DNA of 64,000 bases, from NCBI RefSeq assembly GCF_000254135.1, contig NZ_AINS01000039.1, positions 61,994 through 125,993 on the forward strand. The letters run 5' to 3'. Source of the stretch: Campylobacter coli LMG 9860 (lineage in GTDB: Bacteria; Campylobacterota; Campylobacteria; Campylobacterales; Campylobacteraceae). How positions within the stretch are numbered: the first letter of the stretch is position 1; the number at the start of each line of letters is the position of its first letter. The notes beneath the pieces were generated by a model. The model did not search any database, was not told the origin of the DNA, and saw only the letters and a program-made list of their open reading frames with translations. Both the position numbers and the translations under genes were made by a program. This document shows positions 17,292 to 27,200 of this stretch, piece after piece.

Positions 17292-17836
17292 GCTTTTTTA
17301 AATTTGAAAAATTTTAAATAGCGTATCATAAAATAAACAAGGCTAAGCATCAAAGCACTCCATTCCCAAAACATAGGAACTTTAGGGCTTAAAAAATAAT
17401 GATAACTTGCTAAAACCAAGCATACATAACCTAACTTTCTTATCTTTTCAATTCTTTTAAAAAATCTAAAAGAGCTTAAAAACATAAAAAAGATGATGAT
17501 AAAAGCAAAAAAACCACTCGCTTCCAATAAACGATGAGAGATATCATCAAAAAGTCTTAAAAAATTTGCATTTCTATCAAAGATAAAATAATTTAAAAAA
17601 TGTAAAAATGCCCAAAATGCAGCAAATATTCCTAGTAGCTTAGGATAGCTTTTGGTTTTTTTAAATTTGCATAAAGAAAACAAAAGGCTTAAATTTAAAA
17701 AAAATAAAGCAAAAACTCCTGTATAAATATAAGCCTCTTTGACAAAATCAAAGGCTTTTAATATATGATAAAAGCCATAAATCAAGCTTGCTAAAAAAGC
17801 AAAATAGGCAAGAAATTTAAAGTATTTAGTGCGCAT
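17288..17836 (-). CDS. msrQ: MsrQ heme membrane subunit (YedZ family)
   Basis: A 182-residue membrane protein with six hydrophobic helices, in the ferric-reductase-like family. It passes electrons from the quinone pool to MsrP for repair of oxidised periplasmic methionines. Conserved histidines lie in FLHFLNYFIFDRN and DDISHRLLEASGF, fitting heme ligation. It overlaps msrP by one base and converges with the AAA+ gene by 4 nt. Confidence 0.88.
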   Translation of the reverse strand: MRTKYFKFLAYFAFLASLIYGFYHILKAFDFVKEAYIYTGVFALFFLNLSLLFSLCKFKKTKSYPKLLGIFAAFWAFLHFLNYFIFDRNANFLRLFDDISHRLLEASGFFAFIIIFFMFLSSFRFFKRIEKIRKLGYVCLVLASYHYFLSPKVPMFWEWSALMLSLVYFMIRYLKFFKFKKA

Positions 17837-18729
17837 TAATAATTTGCCTTTAAATCCATGCCCGCATAAAGACTTGCTACTTCTTTTTCATAGCCATTAA
17901 ACATTAAAGTAGGTTTGGTAAAAAAGTCTCCTAAAGCCCTTTCGTTAGCTTGCGACCATCTAGGATGGGATACATTAGGGTTGACATTGGCATAAAAGCC
18001 ATATTCATTTGGAGCATATTTTTCCCAAGTGCCAATAGGCTGCTCTTTTACAAATTCGATTTTAACTATGGATTTAATACTTTTAAATCCATATTTCCAA
18101 GGTACAACAAGGCGGATTGGTGCTCCATTTTGTGGTTTTAAAGCCTTTTTATACATACCCACTGCAAGTAGAGTGAGTGGATGCATAGCCTCATCCATAC
18201 GTAAGCCTTCCACATAAGGATACTCAACAGTTGGAAACAAAGCATCTTGATCGGGGAATTGGTTTTTATCCAAAAGAGTGGTAAATTTAATGAATTTTGC
18301 CTCGCTAGTTGGTTTTGCCATATCGATTAAACGGCGTAGTTCAAAACCCACCCAAGGCACTACCATAGACCAAGTTTCAACACAGCGAAAACGATAAATT
18401 CTTTCTTCTAAAGGAAATTTTAAAATATCCTCCATGCTAAGAGTGAAAGGCTTTTCTATTTCCCCGCTTATATCGATTTTCCAATTTTGAGTATTAAAAT
18501 TTTGCGCTAAAGATACTGCCTTTCTTTTATCCGTTGAAAATTCATAAAAATTGATATAGTTTGTTGCAAGTTCTTCATTGCTAATTTCAAGTTTATTTGC
18601 ATTTGTATCATTTATAAAATTTAAAGCAGAAAGTTTGGAAACAATTAAAGAAGAGCCGATTAAAGCTCCTGCTCCAAGTTTAAAAAAATCTCTTCTTTGT
18701 TTATAAAGTTTCTCAGGCGTTACAATCAT
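17836..18729 (-). CDS. msrP: Periplasmic methionine sulfoxide reductase catalytic subunit MsrP
   Basis: A 297-residue molybdopterin enzyme. A Tat signal is visible at residues 12-22 ([15 protein letters not shown]), so it is exported folded. The molybdenum-ligating cysteine is in [20 protein letters not shown], and the C-terminal SHPRWSQA motif is conserved. It reduces methionine sulfoxides in periplasmic proteins with MsrQ. It begins the msrPQ pair. Confidence 0.94.
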   Translation of the reverse strand: MIVTPEKLYKQRRDFFKLGAGALIGSSLIVSKLSALNFINDTNANKLEISNEELATNYINFYEFSTDKRKAVSLAQNFNTQNWKIDISGEIEKPFTLSMEDILKFPLEERIYRFRCVETWSMVVPWVGFELRRLIDMAKPTSEAKFIKFTTLLDKNQFPDQDALFPTVEYPYVEGLRMDEAMHPLTLLAVGMYKKALKPQNGAPIRLVVPWKYGFKSIKSIVKIEFVKEQPIGTWEKYAPNEYGFYANVNPNVSHPRWSQANERALGDFFTKPTLMFNGYEKEVASLYAGMDLKANY

Positions 18730-18790
18730 AATTTTTCCTTATTAAAAATTTTTATTATTAAACTATAACAATGTTAATATAGGATTAATT

Positions 18791-19585
18791 TTATATGATT
18801 TTTTCAAGCTCTATATTGTAAAATATTTCTTCACAAAATTCTTTATAATGATTGAGTAGTTTAACTCTTGAAACTTCTTGCATTAGAATTTTAAATTCTA
18901 AATTTTTTATTTTTTTAAGTTCATCTTTAAGCTCTTCATCCTTTGGAAATAATAGAAAATATTCTTTAAAGATGAGCTCATAAATTTCAAAAGTTCCATC
19001 GATAAGATAGTTAATTGCTTTATCAAGGTGTCGATTAGAATCCTTAAAATTTAAAGGATTTAAAACCATAAAACAAAGATGAATCATAGCAAGATGAAAA
19101 TATTGAAGACATTTTTCAGGCAGTGTAAAGAAATCATTTTTTTGAAAATTTTGTAAATTGTTAAAGTCAGAATTGATAAAATGACAGCCAAAACAGTCAT
19201 TGATATTTGAAATCAAATTTTTAATTTTTTGCTCTTCATCAAGTTTTTTTCTAAAGGCTACAAAATAAGCCAAGGCTTTATAAAATCTCTGAAAAAATTC
19301 AATATGTTTGTGTTCTCTTAAGCAAATAAGACTCAAATCTTTTGGAGAAGTGGAGTATTCTTGCATATAATTATGAACTTTAAGAGCAATTTTGTTTCTC
19401 ACTCCGAGTAAAAAATTTAAGTCTTTTTGTTTTAAAATTTGATGATAAAAAAATATAAAATCTTTAATCAAGCTTTTATGATTTTTTTCAAATAATGAAA
19501 TTTGAAAATCTACGCTAATAAATTGATTATAAAGATTAAAATAATCACATTCTAATTGCTGATAATTCAATATTTTATCCCACAC
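18791..19585 (-). CDS. Hypothetical helical protein downstream of pyrF
   Basis: A 264-residue soluble protein without signal peptide, rich in Phe, Leu, Lys and His and predicted all-helical. No family was recognised. A Cys-rich spot occurs at NDCFGCHF. The GTG start overlaps the extended 3' end of pyrF by 19 nt and lacks a strong ribosome binding site, so it is probably translationally coupled. Corresponds in position to Cj0380c. Confidence 0.75.
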   Translation of the reverse strand: MWDKILNYQQLECDYFNLYNQFISVDFQISLFEKNHKSLIKDFIFFYHQILKQKDLNFLLGVRNKIALKVHNYMQEYSTSPKDLSLICLREHKHIEFFQRFYKALAYFVAFRKKLDEEQKIKNLISNINDCFGCHFINSDFNNLQNFQKNDFFTLPEKCLQYFHLAMIHLCFMVLNPLNFKDSNRHLDKAINYLIDGTFEIYELIFKEYFLLFPKDEELKDELKKIKNLEFKILMQEVSRVKLLNHYKEFCEEIFYNIELEKII

Positions 19586-20406
19586 TTAGTATAAAATTCT
19601 TTCAAAGCTTGTTCTTTATCAGGCTGAGTTTTGATCCATTCTTCAAAATGATTGCACATATCCCATTCTTTTTGCTGCATTGCTTCATAATTTTGCTCTA
19701 TATCATTTTCGCTTATATTTTTTCTGTGTATTTTGTCTAAAATTTTTTCACATACAGCTCTAGGATTTTCATTTTTATATATAGGTCTTCCCACAACGAT
19801 ATAATCACTTAAATTTTCTCTAGCCATTGTAAGATTAGCAACGCGTTTTTGATCATCACTTGCTTCCCCAAAAGGACGAATTCCAGGAGTGAGGGTTAAG
19901 AAATTTGAATTTGTATGTTCTTTAATTTTTTTACTTTCAAAAACCGAACATACTATACCATCAAGTCCATTTTGATAAGACATTTTTGAAAAATGAATCA
20001 CAGCTTCATCGATGTTTTGCTTGTAAATGCTGTAAAAATTTTCTTCATCAAAGCTAGTAAGTGCTGAAACTGCTAACACCAAGGGTCTTTTATTGAAGCG
20101 ATTGAGTCTAGACATCACTTCTTGCATAGCGACTTTTCCAGCACTTGCATGGATATTAATCATATCAACGCCAAGTTTTGAAATTTCCTCGCAAGCATCT
20201 GCCATGGTATTAGGAATATCATGAATTTTAAGATCGAGAAAAATTTTATATTCATCGATTTTTTTAAGTTCTTCTATGAATTTAAAGCCATCTCTTAAAT
20301 AGGCTCTTAAACCCACTTTTAGCCAAAGATCTAAACCTTTTAATTCTTTAGCAAGCCTTAAGCACTCTTCTTTGGTGGCAAGATCAAGAGCTACGCAGAG
20401 TTTCAT
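19567..20406 (-). CDS. pyrF: Orotidine 5'-phosphate decarboxylase with a C-terminal extension
   Basis: Last step of UMP synthesis. The catalytic Asp-x-Lys-x-x-Asp motif is [11 protein letters not shown] (residues 57-67), and the phosphate-binding motifs are TPGIRPFG (173-180) and IVVGRPIYK (203-211). The ODCase barrel is complete by about residue 227, but the frame continues for roughly 50 more residues (from NISENDIE to CGIKY), giving 279. The extension is charged with a Trp/Cys-containing segment ([14 protein letters not shown]). The gene overlaps nusB upstream by 4 nt. Confidence 0.93.
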   Translation of the reverse strand: MKLCVALDLATKEECLRLAKELKGLDLWLKVGLRAYLRDGFKFIEELKKIDEYKIFLDLKIHDIPNTMADACEEISKLGVDMINIHASAGKVAMQEVMSRLNRFNKRPLVLAVSALTSFDEENFYSIYKQNIDEAVIHFSKMSYQNGLDGIVCSVFESKKIKEHTNSNFLTLTPGIRPFGEASDDQKRVANLTMARENLSDYIVVGRPIYKNENPRAVCEKILDKIHRKNISENDIEQNYEAMQQKEWDMCNHFEEWIKTQPDKEQALKEFYTKCGIKY

Positions 20407-20801
20407 TGTTTTGCCTTAACAAGAGTATCTAAAACCCCATTGATAAATTTTGGAGAATTGTCATTAGCAAGTTCTTTAGCAAGTTCTATAGCTTCATTAA
20501 TCACTATGGCATTAGGCGTGTCTGTAAAAAGCAATTCATAGGCACCAAGTCGCAGTATGGCTCTTTCGATATGTCCTAATTTTTCAATTTCATTTTCGTT
20601 AAGGCAGGGGTTTAAATTCTTATCTATATCATCAAGATTTTTTATAATTCCTTCGTATAAACTCAGTGTGAAATTTTTTTGCTCGTTGCGGATTTTTTTT
20701 TCATTGAGAAATTCATCAATAAAATTTTCATTTTTTTCATTCATTTCTAGGGCATAAAGCAAAGAAATCACACTTTGTCTTACTTGGTGACGCGTTGCCA
20801 T
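20403..20801 (-). CDS. nusB: Transcription antitermination factor NusB
   Basis: A 132-residue all-helical protein starting [20 protein letters not shown], with the conserved [15 protein letters not shown] and KFINGVLD motifs. It acts with NusE/S10 in ribosomal RNA antitermination. It overlaps pyrF by 4 nt and ribH by 1 nt; ribH-nusB order is very common in bacteria. Confidence 0.95.
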   Translation of the reverse strand: MATRHQVRQSVISLLYALEMNEKNENFIDEFLNEKKIRNEQKNFTLSLYEGIIKNLDDIDKNLNPCLNENEIEKLGHIERAILRLGAYELLFTDTPNAIVINEAIELAKELANDNSPKFINGVLDTLVKAKQ

Positions 20802-21265
20802 TAAAATTCCTTGCTTAAATTTAGCATTTCAATAACAGTTGTCATTGCTTCAAAGCCTTTATTTCCTGCTTTGCTTCCCGCTCTTTCTATGGCTTGTTCT
20901 ATAGTATCAGTTGTTAAAACTCCAAAGCTTACAGGGATATTGTGGTTTAAACTTACATTGGCAATGCCCTTAGTGGTTTCTGCCGAAACATAATCAAAAT
21001 GCGGAGTTGAGCCACGAATGACCGCACCCACACAACAAATCGCATCAAATTTTTTACTTTCTATAGCTTTTTTTAAAGCAAAAGGAAGTTCAAAAGCGCC
21101 TGGAACAAGTATAAGGCTAAGATTTTCTTCTTTGCCACCATGTCTTAAAAAAGCATCTCTTGCACCTTCTACAAGGCGATCGGTGATGATGTGATTAAAT
21201 CTTGCATTGATGATAGCAATTTTGGTATTTGAGTCTAAATTTAATTTTCCTTCAATGATAGTCAT
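20801..21265 (-). CDS. ribH: 6,7-dimethyl-8-ribityllumazine synthase
   Basis: Penultimate step of riboflavin synthesis. The motifs [43 protein letters not shown] and SFGVLTTD, and the basic/aromatic residues of the active site, are intact. The start at 21265 (MTIIEGKLN, 154 residues) is preferred to the ATG at 21280 because AAGGA lies eight bases before it. It is coupled to kdsA, whose stop codon lies just upstream. Confidence 0.95.
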   Translation of the reverse strand: MTIIEGKLNLDSNTKIAIINARFNHIITDRLVEGARDAFLRHGGKEENLSLILVPGAFELPFALKKAIESKKFDAICCVGAVIRGSTPHFDYVSAETTKGIANVSLNHNIPVSFGVLTTDTIEQAIERAGSKAGNKGFEAMTTVIEMLNLSKEF

Positions 21266-21266
21266 A

Positions 21267-22079
21267 TTATTTTCCTTCAATGATATTTTGAATTTCTAAA
21301 AGTGTTTTTACACAAGCTTTAAGACGATTAAGATCAAGCATATTAGGCCCATCGCATAAAGCTTCGCAAGGATTAGTATGTGTTTCAAAGAAAAAGCCAT
21401 CTACTCCTACAGCTGCTGCTGCTCTTGCTAAAGGCTCTACAAATTCGCTTTTTCCTCCACTACTTCCCCCTGCAGCCCCTGGCATTTGCACACTATGAGT
21501 AGCGTCAAATATAACAGGAGCAAATTCACGCATGATAACCAAAGATCTCATATCCACGACTAAATTTCCATAGCCAAAGCTAGCTCCTCTTTCAGCTACA
21601 AAAATACCATTTTTATCAGCTACTTCATAGCCTTCTTCTTCTATACCGCGTGTTTGAAGTACTTTTTTGACACTGTATTTAATATCGCTTGGGTTAAGAA
21701 ATTGCCCTTTTTTAATATTTACTTTCGCCTTTGTTTTGGCTGCTGCGACTAGCAGATCAGTTTGTCTGCATAAAAAAGCAGGAATTTGTAAAACATCAAC
21801 CACCTCGCTTACGGGTGCTGCTTGCGTGCTTTCGTGTATGTCAGTTAAGATTTTCATACCGAATTCATTTTTTACACTTTGTAAAACTTTCAATCCTTCT
21901 TCAAGACCAGGGCCTCTAAAAGAATTAATACTTGTACGATTTGCTTTGTCAAAGCTTGATTTAAAATAAAATTCTATATTTTCATTTTCATTAAATTCTT
22001 GTAAATTCTGTGCTACTTTAAAAACCAAATCCTTATTTTCAATGACGCAAGGACCGGCAATGAGTATCATTTTTTTCAT
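21267..22079 (-). CDS. kdsA: KDO-8-phosphate synthase
   Basis: A 270-residue class aldolase that makes 3-deoxy-D-manno-octulosonate-8-phosphate for lipooligosaccharide. Typical motifs are [46 protein letters not shown] and [10 protein letters not shown]. It is within a run of overlapping minus-strand genes: its start overlaps the upstream transporter by 4 nt. Confidence 0.96.
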   Translation of the reverse strand: MKKMILIAGPCVIENKDLVFKVAQNLQEFNENENIEFYFKSSFDKANRTSINSFRGPGLEEGLKVLQSVKNEFGMKILTDIHESTQAAPVSEVVDVLQIPAFLCRQTDLLVAAAKTKAKVNIKKGQFLNPSDIKYSVKKVLQTRGIEEEGYEVADKNGIFVAERGASFGYGNLVVDMRSLVIMREFAPVIFDATHSVQMPGAAGGSSGGKSEFVEPLARAAAAVGVDGFFFETHTNPCEALCDGPNMLDLNRLKACVKTLLEIQNIIEGK

Positions 22080-23008
22080 TTTTTTCCTTTGTTTTTAACC
22101 AAAATTATTCCACCAAAAATAATGCCTATTATACCTAAAAAAACCATAGCACTTGGTAAATCATCACCCAAAATTATACCCACTACCATACTAAAGACTA
22201 CATCAAGATAGCTTACACCTGCTACAACACCTGCTTGTTTGGCTATGCCATAAGCTTTGGTTACATGAATTTGATAAATAGTGCCCAAGGCTCCCATGAC
22301 AGCAATGATAAGCCAAGCTGTAAGGCTAGGCATGACAAAAGGTGCTAAAATAAAATCCAAATGCAAAGAATCAAGATGTTTTGGCTCAAAAAATTCAGCA
22401 CCTATCATAGAGATTAAAGGCATTAAAGCCCCCAAAAGGATAAAAGAAAATGCAATTTGTTCTGTAGTGTAAAATTTTCTAAGCTCTCTTACACTTGTAA
22501 GAGCCAAGGCTGCTAAAAATCCACTCATAACACCTATGATAGAATTTTTTAAATCAAAACCCGAATGAGTTGAACTATCCGCCCAAGGTTGCGCAATTAA
22601 AAGCACCCCGCTAAATGCGATTAAAATCCCCAGCCATCCCTTGGCTCCGATATTTTCTTTAAAAATAATAAAAGCTATTAAAGTGATGAAAATTGGAGCA
22701 GTTTTTTGAAAAGCAAAAGCACCCCCTAGGGTAATATTTGAAACATTGTAAAAAAACATATAAAGCGAAAGTGTTCCTGTTACCCCGCGAAAGACTAAAA
22801 GCCAAAAATGTCCTCCTTCTTTGTGAACTTTTGAGCGTTTTAGTAGATAAACTATAAACAATACGCCGATGATATTTCTAAAAAACATAATTTCAATCGA
22901 ACTCATTTCTTTGCTAAGAATTTTCGCACAAGCTCCCATAAGTGCAAAATCTAAGCACGCTAAAATCATAAAATAAATTCCTAAATTATGTTTGATGACT
23001 TTTAGCAT
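22076..23008 (-). CDS. DMT-family (EamA) membrane transporter
   Basis: A 310-residue protein with about ten transmembrane helices in two EamA repeats (residues about 12-140 and 155-303). The first has the typical [20 protein letters not shown], and each repeat ends in a glycine-rich helix. The transported compound cannot be predicted; annotation as RhaT/YdcZ-like is only a family label. First gene of the kdsA-ribH-nusB-pyrF unit and divergent from der. Confidence 0.85.
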   Translation of the reverse strand: MLKVIKHNLGIYFMILACLDFALMGACAKILSKEMSSIEIMFFRNIIGVLFIVYLLKRSKVHKEGGHFWLLVFRGVTGTLSLYMFFYNVSNITLGGAFAFQKTAPIFITLIAFIIFKENIGAKGWLGILIAFSGVLLIAQPWADSSTHSGFDLKNSIIGVMSGFLAALALTSVRELRKFYTTEQIAFSFILLGALMPLISMIGAEFFEPKHLDSLHLDFILAPFVMPSLTAWLIIAVMGALGTIYQIHVTKAYGIAKQAGVVAGVSYLDVVFSMVVGIILGDDLPSAMVFLGIIGIIFGGIILVKNKGKK

Positions 23009-23074
23009 CTTTTTTCCTTGATTAAATTATGGTTAATTCTAGTCTTTTTTTGCTTAATATTAAGGCAAATTTTA

Positions 23075-23080
23075 TATAAT
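23075..23080 (+). promoter_or_regulatory. Putative -10 box for the der operon
   Basis: TATAAT in TTTTATATAATTTTTT lies 44 nt before the der start in the divergent gap. Confidence 0.5.
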
Positions 23081-23123
23081 TTTTTAAAAAAATATACATT
23101 AAAAATTTTTATTAGGTAAACAA

Positions 23124-24506
23124 ATGCAAAGCATCATACTTATAGGTAAGCCAAATGTTGGAAAATCAAGTTTATTTAACAGAATGGCAAGGCAAAGAAT
23201 AGCTATTACAAGTGAAATTTCAGGTACTACAAGAGATACCAATAAAACAGAAGTTTTTATAAATTCGAAAAAAGCCCTATTGATTGATAGTGGTGGTCTT
23301 GATGAAAGCAATGAGCTTTTTAAAAATGTTAAAAAAAACACTCTAAAAATTGCAAAACAAAGTGATATTATCCTTTATTTGGTTGATGGAAAACTAAGTC
23401 CCGATGATGAAGATAGGCAATTTTTTCATTCTTTAAAAAAATTAGGAAAGCCTATTGCTCTAGTAATCAACAAAGTGGATAATAAAAAAGATGAAGAAAG
23501 ATCGTGGGAATTTGCTAATTTTGGTGTAAAAGAGGTTTTTAATCTTTCTGTTACTCATAATATAGGGCTAGATGAGCTTTATAATTGGCTTGAGAACTTT
23601 TTAGATGAACAATTTTTAATCCCTGATGAGGAAGAAAATTTAGAAGATTTTTTAGAACATTATGAAGAGGGAAAAGAATTTCAGTTTAAAGAACTCGATC
23701 AAAATTATATCAGAGTGGGTATAGTAGGGCGTGTTAATGTCGGAAAGTCAAGCCTTTTAAATGCTTTGGTAAAACAAGAGCGCAGTGTGGTGAGTTCTAT
23801 TGCGGGAACGACAATTGATCCTGTTAATGAAAGCATAGTTTATAAGGATAAAGTGATAGAATTTGTTGATACTGCAGGTATTAGAAAGCGAGGTAAAATT
23901 CAAGGGCTTGAGCGTTTTGCATTAAACCGCACAGAAAAGATTTTATCTAATTCTCAAATCGCACTTTTGGTTTTAGATGCCAATGAAGGTTTTAACGAGC
24001 TTGATGAAAGGATAGCTGGACTTGCAGCAAAGCATTATTTGGGCGTGATTATTGTATTAAATAAATGGGATAAAACTGAATTTGAATTTGATAAAGTGGT
24101 AAAGGAATTAAAACTTGATCGCTTTAAATTTTTAGCTTATGCGCCCGTTGTCAGTGTTTCTGCTTTGAGTGGAAAAAGAGTACATGTTTTATTAGAAAAA
24201 ATTTTAGAAGTCTTTACTAATTTTACACAAAAAATTCCAACCTCAAAACTTAATGATTTAATCGCAAGTGCGACTAAGGCTCATCCTTTACCGCATGATT
24301 ATGGAAAATTGGTAAAAATTTATTATGCAGTGCAGTATGATTTAGCACCTCCTAAAATCGCACTTATTATGAATAGACCTAAGGCTTTGCATTTTAGTTA
24401 TAAGCGTTATTTACAAAATCAAATCAGAAAAGAATTTAACTTTGAAGGTGTTCCTTTAGTCATTGCTTCGCGCAAAAAAGGAAGCAAGGAAAATGATGAA
24501 AGTTAA
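23124..24506 (+). CDS. der: Ribosome biogenesis GTPase Der (EngA)
   Basis: A 460-residue protein with two GTPase domains and a C-terminal KH-like domain, needed for 50S assembly. Domain 1 has GKPNVGKSS at residues 7-15 and NKVD. Domain 2 has GRVNVGKSS near residue 202, [10 protein letters not shown] and NKWD. The KH-like end includes [18 protein letters not shown]. It starts a run of tightly spaced essential genes and overlaps aroK by 14 nt. Confidence 0.97.
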   Translation: MQSIILIGKPNVGKSSLFNRMARQRIAITSEISGTTRDTNKTEVFINSKKALLIDSGGLDESNELFKNVKKNTLKIAKQSDIILYLVDGKLSPDDEDRQFFHSLKKLGKPIALVINKVDNKKDEERSWEFANFGVKEVFNLSVTHNIGLDELYNWLENFLDEQFLIPDEEENLEDFLEHYEEGKEFQFKELDQNYIRVGIVGRVNVGKSSLLNALVKQERSVVSSIAGTTIDPVNESIVYKDKVIEFVDTAGIRKRGKIQGLERFALNRTEKILSNSQIALLVLDANEGFNELDERIAGLAAKHYLGVIIVLNKWDKTEFEFDKVVKELKLDRFKFLAYAPVVSVSALSGKRVHVLLEKILEVFTNFTQKIPTSKLNDLIASATKAHPLPHDYGKLVKIYYAVQYDLAPPKIALIMNRPKALHFSYKRYLQNQIRKEFNFEGVPLVIASRKKGSKENDES

Positions 24507-24990
24507 AAATATTATTTTTATTGGTTTTATGGGTAGTGGAAAAAGTACTATAGCTAGAGCTTTGGCTAAGGATTTAGATCTTGTTTTTTTAGATAGTGAT
24601 GGTTTGATTGAGATGAAATTTGATCAAAAAATCAGTGAAATTTTTAAAGAAAAGGGCGAGGCTTTTTTTAGACAAGAAGAGCAAAAAGTAGCAAATTTTC
24701 TTTGCTCTTGTAATGGAGCTTCTATAGCTAGTGGCGGAGGTTTTATACATGTTTTGGATTTTGATAAAATAGGTTTTTGTATTTATTTAAAAGCAAGTTT
24801 TGAATATCTAAAAAAGCGTTTAAGCGAGAATGAAATTGCTAAAAGACCTTTATTTTATGATGAAGTTCAAGCAAAAAGATTATATAATGAGCGTCTAAAT
24901 AAATACGAGCAAAAAGCGAATTTGATTTTAGATGTTGAAAATAAAAGCATTGATGAGCTTGTGATAGAAATAAAAAAGGTGATAAAATGA
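24493..24990 (+). CDS. aroK: Shikimate kinase
   Basis: Phosphorylates shikimate in aromatic amino acid synthesis. The P-loop GFMGSGKST is at about residues 10-18, the substrate-binding Asp and Arg are in FLDSDGLIE and FFRQEEQK, the glycine motif is ASGGGF and the lid is KRPLF. The tandem ATG gives 165 residues from 24493 or 164 from 24496; the second has better spacing from AAGGA. It overlaps trpS by 4 nt. Confidence 0.95.
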   Translation: MMKVKNIIFIGFMGSGKSTIARALAKDLDLVFLDSDGLIEMKFDQKISEIFKEKGEAFFRQEEQKVANFLCSCNGASIASGGGFIHVLDFDKIGFCIYLKASFEYLKKRLSENEIAKRPLFYDEVQAKRLYNERLNKYEQKANLILDVENKSIDELVIEIKKVIK

Positions 24991-25946
24991 GAGTATTAAC
25001 AGGACTTCAGCCAAGTGGAGATTTGCACATAGGTAATTATTTTGGTGCTATAAGGCAAATGGTGGAGGCTCAAGAAAAAAGTGAAATGTTTATGTTTATA
25101 GCAAATTATCATGCTATGACTTCAAGTCAAGATGGAAAGAAATTAGAGCAAAATTCACTCAAAGCTGCTGCGGCTTTTTTAAGCCTTGGTATAGATCCTC
25201 AAAAAAGCGTTTTTTGGTTGCAAAGTGATGTTAAGGAAGTTATGGAGCTTTATTGGATTTTATCGCAATTTACTCCTATGGGTTTATTAGAGCGTGCGCA
25301 TAGTTACAAGGATAAAGTTGCTAAGGGGCTTAGTGCTTCACACGGACTTTTTTCTTACCCTGTTTTAATGGCAGCAGATATTTTGCTTTTCGATACTCAA
25401 CTTGTGCCAGTAGGTAAGGATCAAATTCAGCATGTTGAAATAGCTCGCGATATTGCCTTAAAAGTAAATAATGAATGGGGTGAAATTTTTACCTTGCCCG
25501 AAGCCAAGATAAATGAAGAAGTAGCTGTAGTTGTGGGTACCGATGGAGCAAAAATGAGTAAATCTTATCAAAATACTATAGATATTTTTAGCAGTGAAAA
25601 AACCTTAAAAAAACAAATTTCTTCCATAGTAACCGATAGTACCGCTTTAGAAGATCCAAAAGATTTTAAAAGCTGCAATGTTTTTAAAATCGCAAAGCTT
25701 TTTTTAGATGAATCAGGGCAAAAAGAATTGCAAATACGCTATGAAAAAGGTGGTGAGGGTTATGGACATTTTAAAATGTATTTAAACGAGCTTGTAAATG
25801 CTTATTTTAAAGAAGCAAGAGAAAAATACAATGAGCTTTTAGAAAAGCCTTCGCATTTAAAAGAAATTTTAGAATTGGGTGCAAGCAAGGCTAGGAAAAT
25901 TGCTCAAGAAAAAATGCAAAAAATTTATGAAAAAATAGGACTTTAA
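24987..25946 (+). CDS. trpS: Tryptophanyl-tRNA synthetase
   Basis: A 319-residue class I synthetase. The HIGH-equivalent is [13 protein letters not shown] at residues 9-21 and the KMSKS motif is intact ([10 protein letters not shown]). The length is normal for bacterial TrpRS. Overlaps aroK by 4 nt and precedes serS by nine bases. No T-box or trp leader is visible, consistent with its being inside an operon. Confidence 0.97.
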   Translation: MRVLTGLQPSGDLHIGNYFGAIRQMVEAQEKSEMFMFIANYHAMTSSQDGKKLEQNSLKAAAAFLSLGIDPQKSVFWLQSDVKEVMELYWILSQFTPMGLLERAHSYKDKVAKGLSASHGLFSYPVLMAADILLFDTQLVPVGKDQIQHVEIARDIALKVNNEWGEIFTLPEAKINEEVAVVVGTDGAKMSKSYQNTIDIFSSEKTLKKQISSIVTDSTALEDPKDFKSCNVFKIAKLFLDESGQKELQIRYEKGGEGYGHFKMYLNELVNAYFKEAREKYNELLEKPSHLKEILELGASKARKIAQEKMQKIYEKIGL

Positions 25947-25955
25947 GGAGTAAAA

Positions 25956-27191
25956 ATGCTTGATTTGAAAAATTTACAAAATAATTTCGATGAGGTGGCT
26001 AAAAAGCTACAAAATAAAAAAGTAGATGAAAATATATTAAAAAATCTTGCCGAGCTTTTTACAAATTTGAAAAAAGAAAAAGCGAGTTTGGAAGAATTTC
26101 AAGCTTTTCAGAATAAATTCAGTAAAGAACTAGCCACTGTAGAAGATAAGGAAAGTTTGAAGGCAAAACTCAGTGAAAATAAAATTAAAATCAATGAGCA
26201 AAATGCAAAAGTAAATGCTTTGGAAAATGAGTTAGAAACCATTGCTCATGCTATTCCAAATATCCCTGATGAATGCGTTCCTGTGGGTGAAGATGAGGAA
26301 GAAAATGTTGAAATAAAAAAAGTTTTAACACCCCCTCAATTTGATTTTACTCCAAAAGAACACCATGATTTAGGAGAGAGTTTAAACTGGCTTGATTTTG
26401 TGCGAGGGGTAAAAATTTCACAAAGCCGTTTTTGTGTGCTTAAAAATGAAGGAGCTTTGCTAAGCCGTGCTTTGGTAAATTATATGATAGATTTTAACCG
26501 AAGTCGTGGGTTTGAATTTGTAAATGTGCCTTTTTTGGTAAATAGTCCTACGATGTTTGGCACAGGACAGCTTCCTAAATTTAAAGATGATATGTATAAG
26601 ATAGAGGATGAGGATTTGTATTTAATCTCAACTTCTGAAATTCCTGTGACAAATCTTTATAGTGGAGAAATTTTAACGAGTGAAAGTTTGCCTATTAAAA
26701 TGACTTGCTATAGTGCTTGTTTTAGAAAAGAAGCAGGAAGTGCAGGGCGTGACACAAGAGGCATTATCCGTCAGCATCAATTTGAAAAAGTAGAGCTTGT
26801 GAGCATTACCAAACCTGAACAAAGTGACAGTATTTTTAATGAAATGGTAGAATGTGCAAGTGATTTACTCAGCTCTTTAGGTTTAGCTCATAGACATTTG
26901 ATGCTTTGTACCGGAGATCTAGGTTTTAGCGCGGCAAAGACTATAGATCTTGAGGTATGGATACCATCGCAAAATAAATATCGCGAAATCAGTTCTGTTT
27001 CTAATTGTCGTGATTTTCAAGCAAGGCGTGCAAAAATTCGCTATAAAAATGAAAAAGGGAAAAATGAATTAGTTCATACTTTAAATGGCTCTTCTTTAGC
27101 AGTAGGTAGAACTTTGGTTGCTATTATGGAAAATTATCAAGATAAAGAGGGTAGAATTCAAATTCCTGATGTATTGAAAAAATATTTTTAA
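25956..27191 (+). CDS. serS: Seryl-tRNA synthetase
   Basis: A 411-residue class II synthetase. The N-terminal coiled-coil arm covers about residues 25-100. Motif 2 is in [20 protein letters not shown], the serine-binding TSEIPVT precedes it, and motif 3 is [19 protein letters not shown]. Ribosome binding site AAGGAG is well placed. Confidence 0.97.
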   Translation: MLDLKNLQNNFDEVAKKLQNKKVDENILKNLAELFTNLKKEKASLEEFQAFQNKFSKELATVEDKESLKAKLSENKIKINEQNAKVNALENELETIAHAIPNIPDECVPVGEDEEENVEIKKVLTPPQFDFTPKEHHDLGESLNWLDFVRGVKISQSRFCVLKNEGALLSRALVNYMIDFNRSRGFEFVNVPFLVNSPTMFGTGQLPKFKDDMYKIEDEDLYLISTSEIPVTNLYSGEILTSESLPIKMTCYSACFRKEAGSAGRDTRGIIRQHQFEKVELVSITKPEQSDSIFNEMVECASDLLSSLGLAHRHLMLCTGDLGFSAAKTIDLEVWIPSQNKYREISSVSNCRDFQARRAKIRYKNEKGKNELVHTLNGSSLAVGRTLVAIMENYQDKEGRIQIPDVLKKYF

Positions 27192-27200
27192 AGAGTATAA

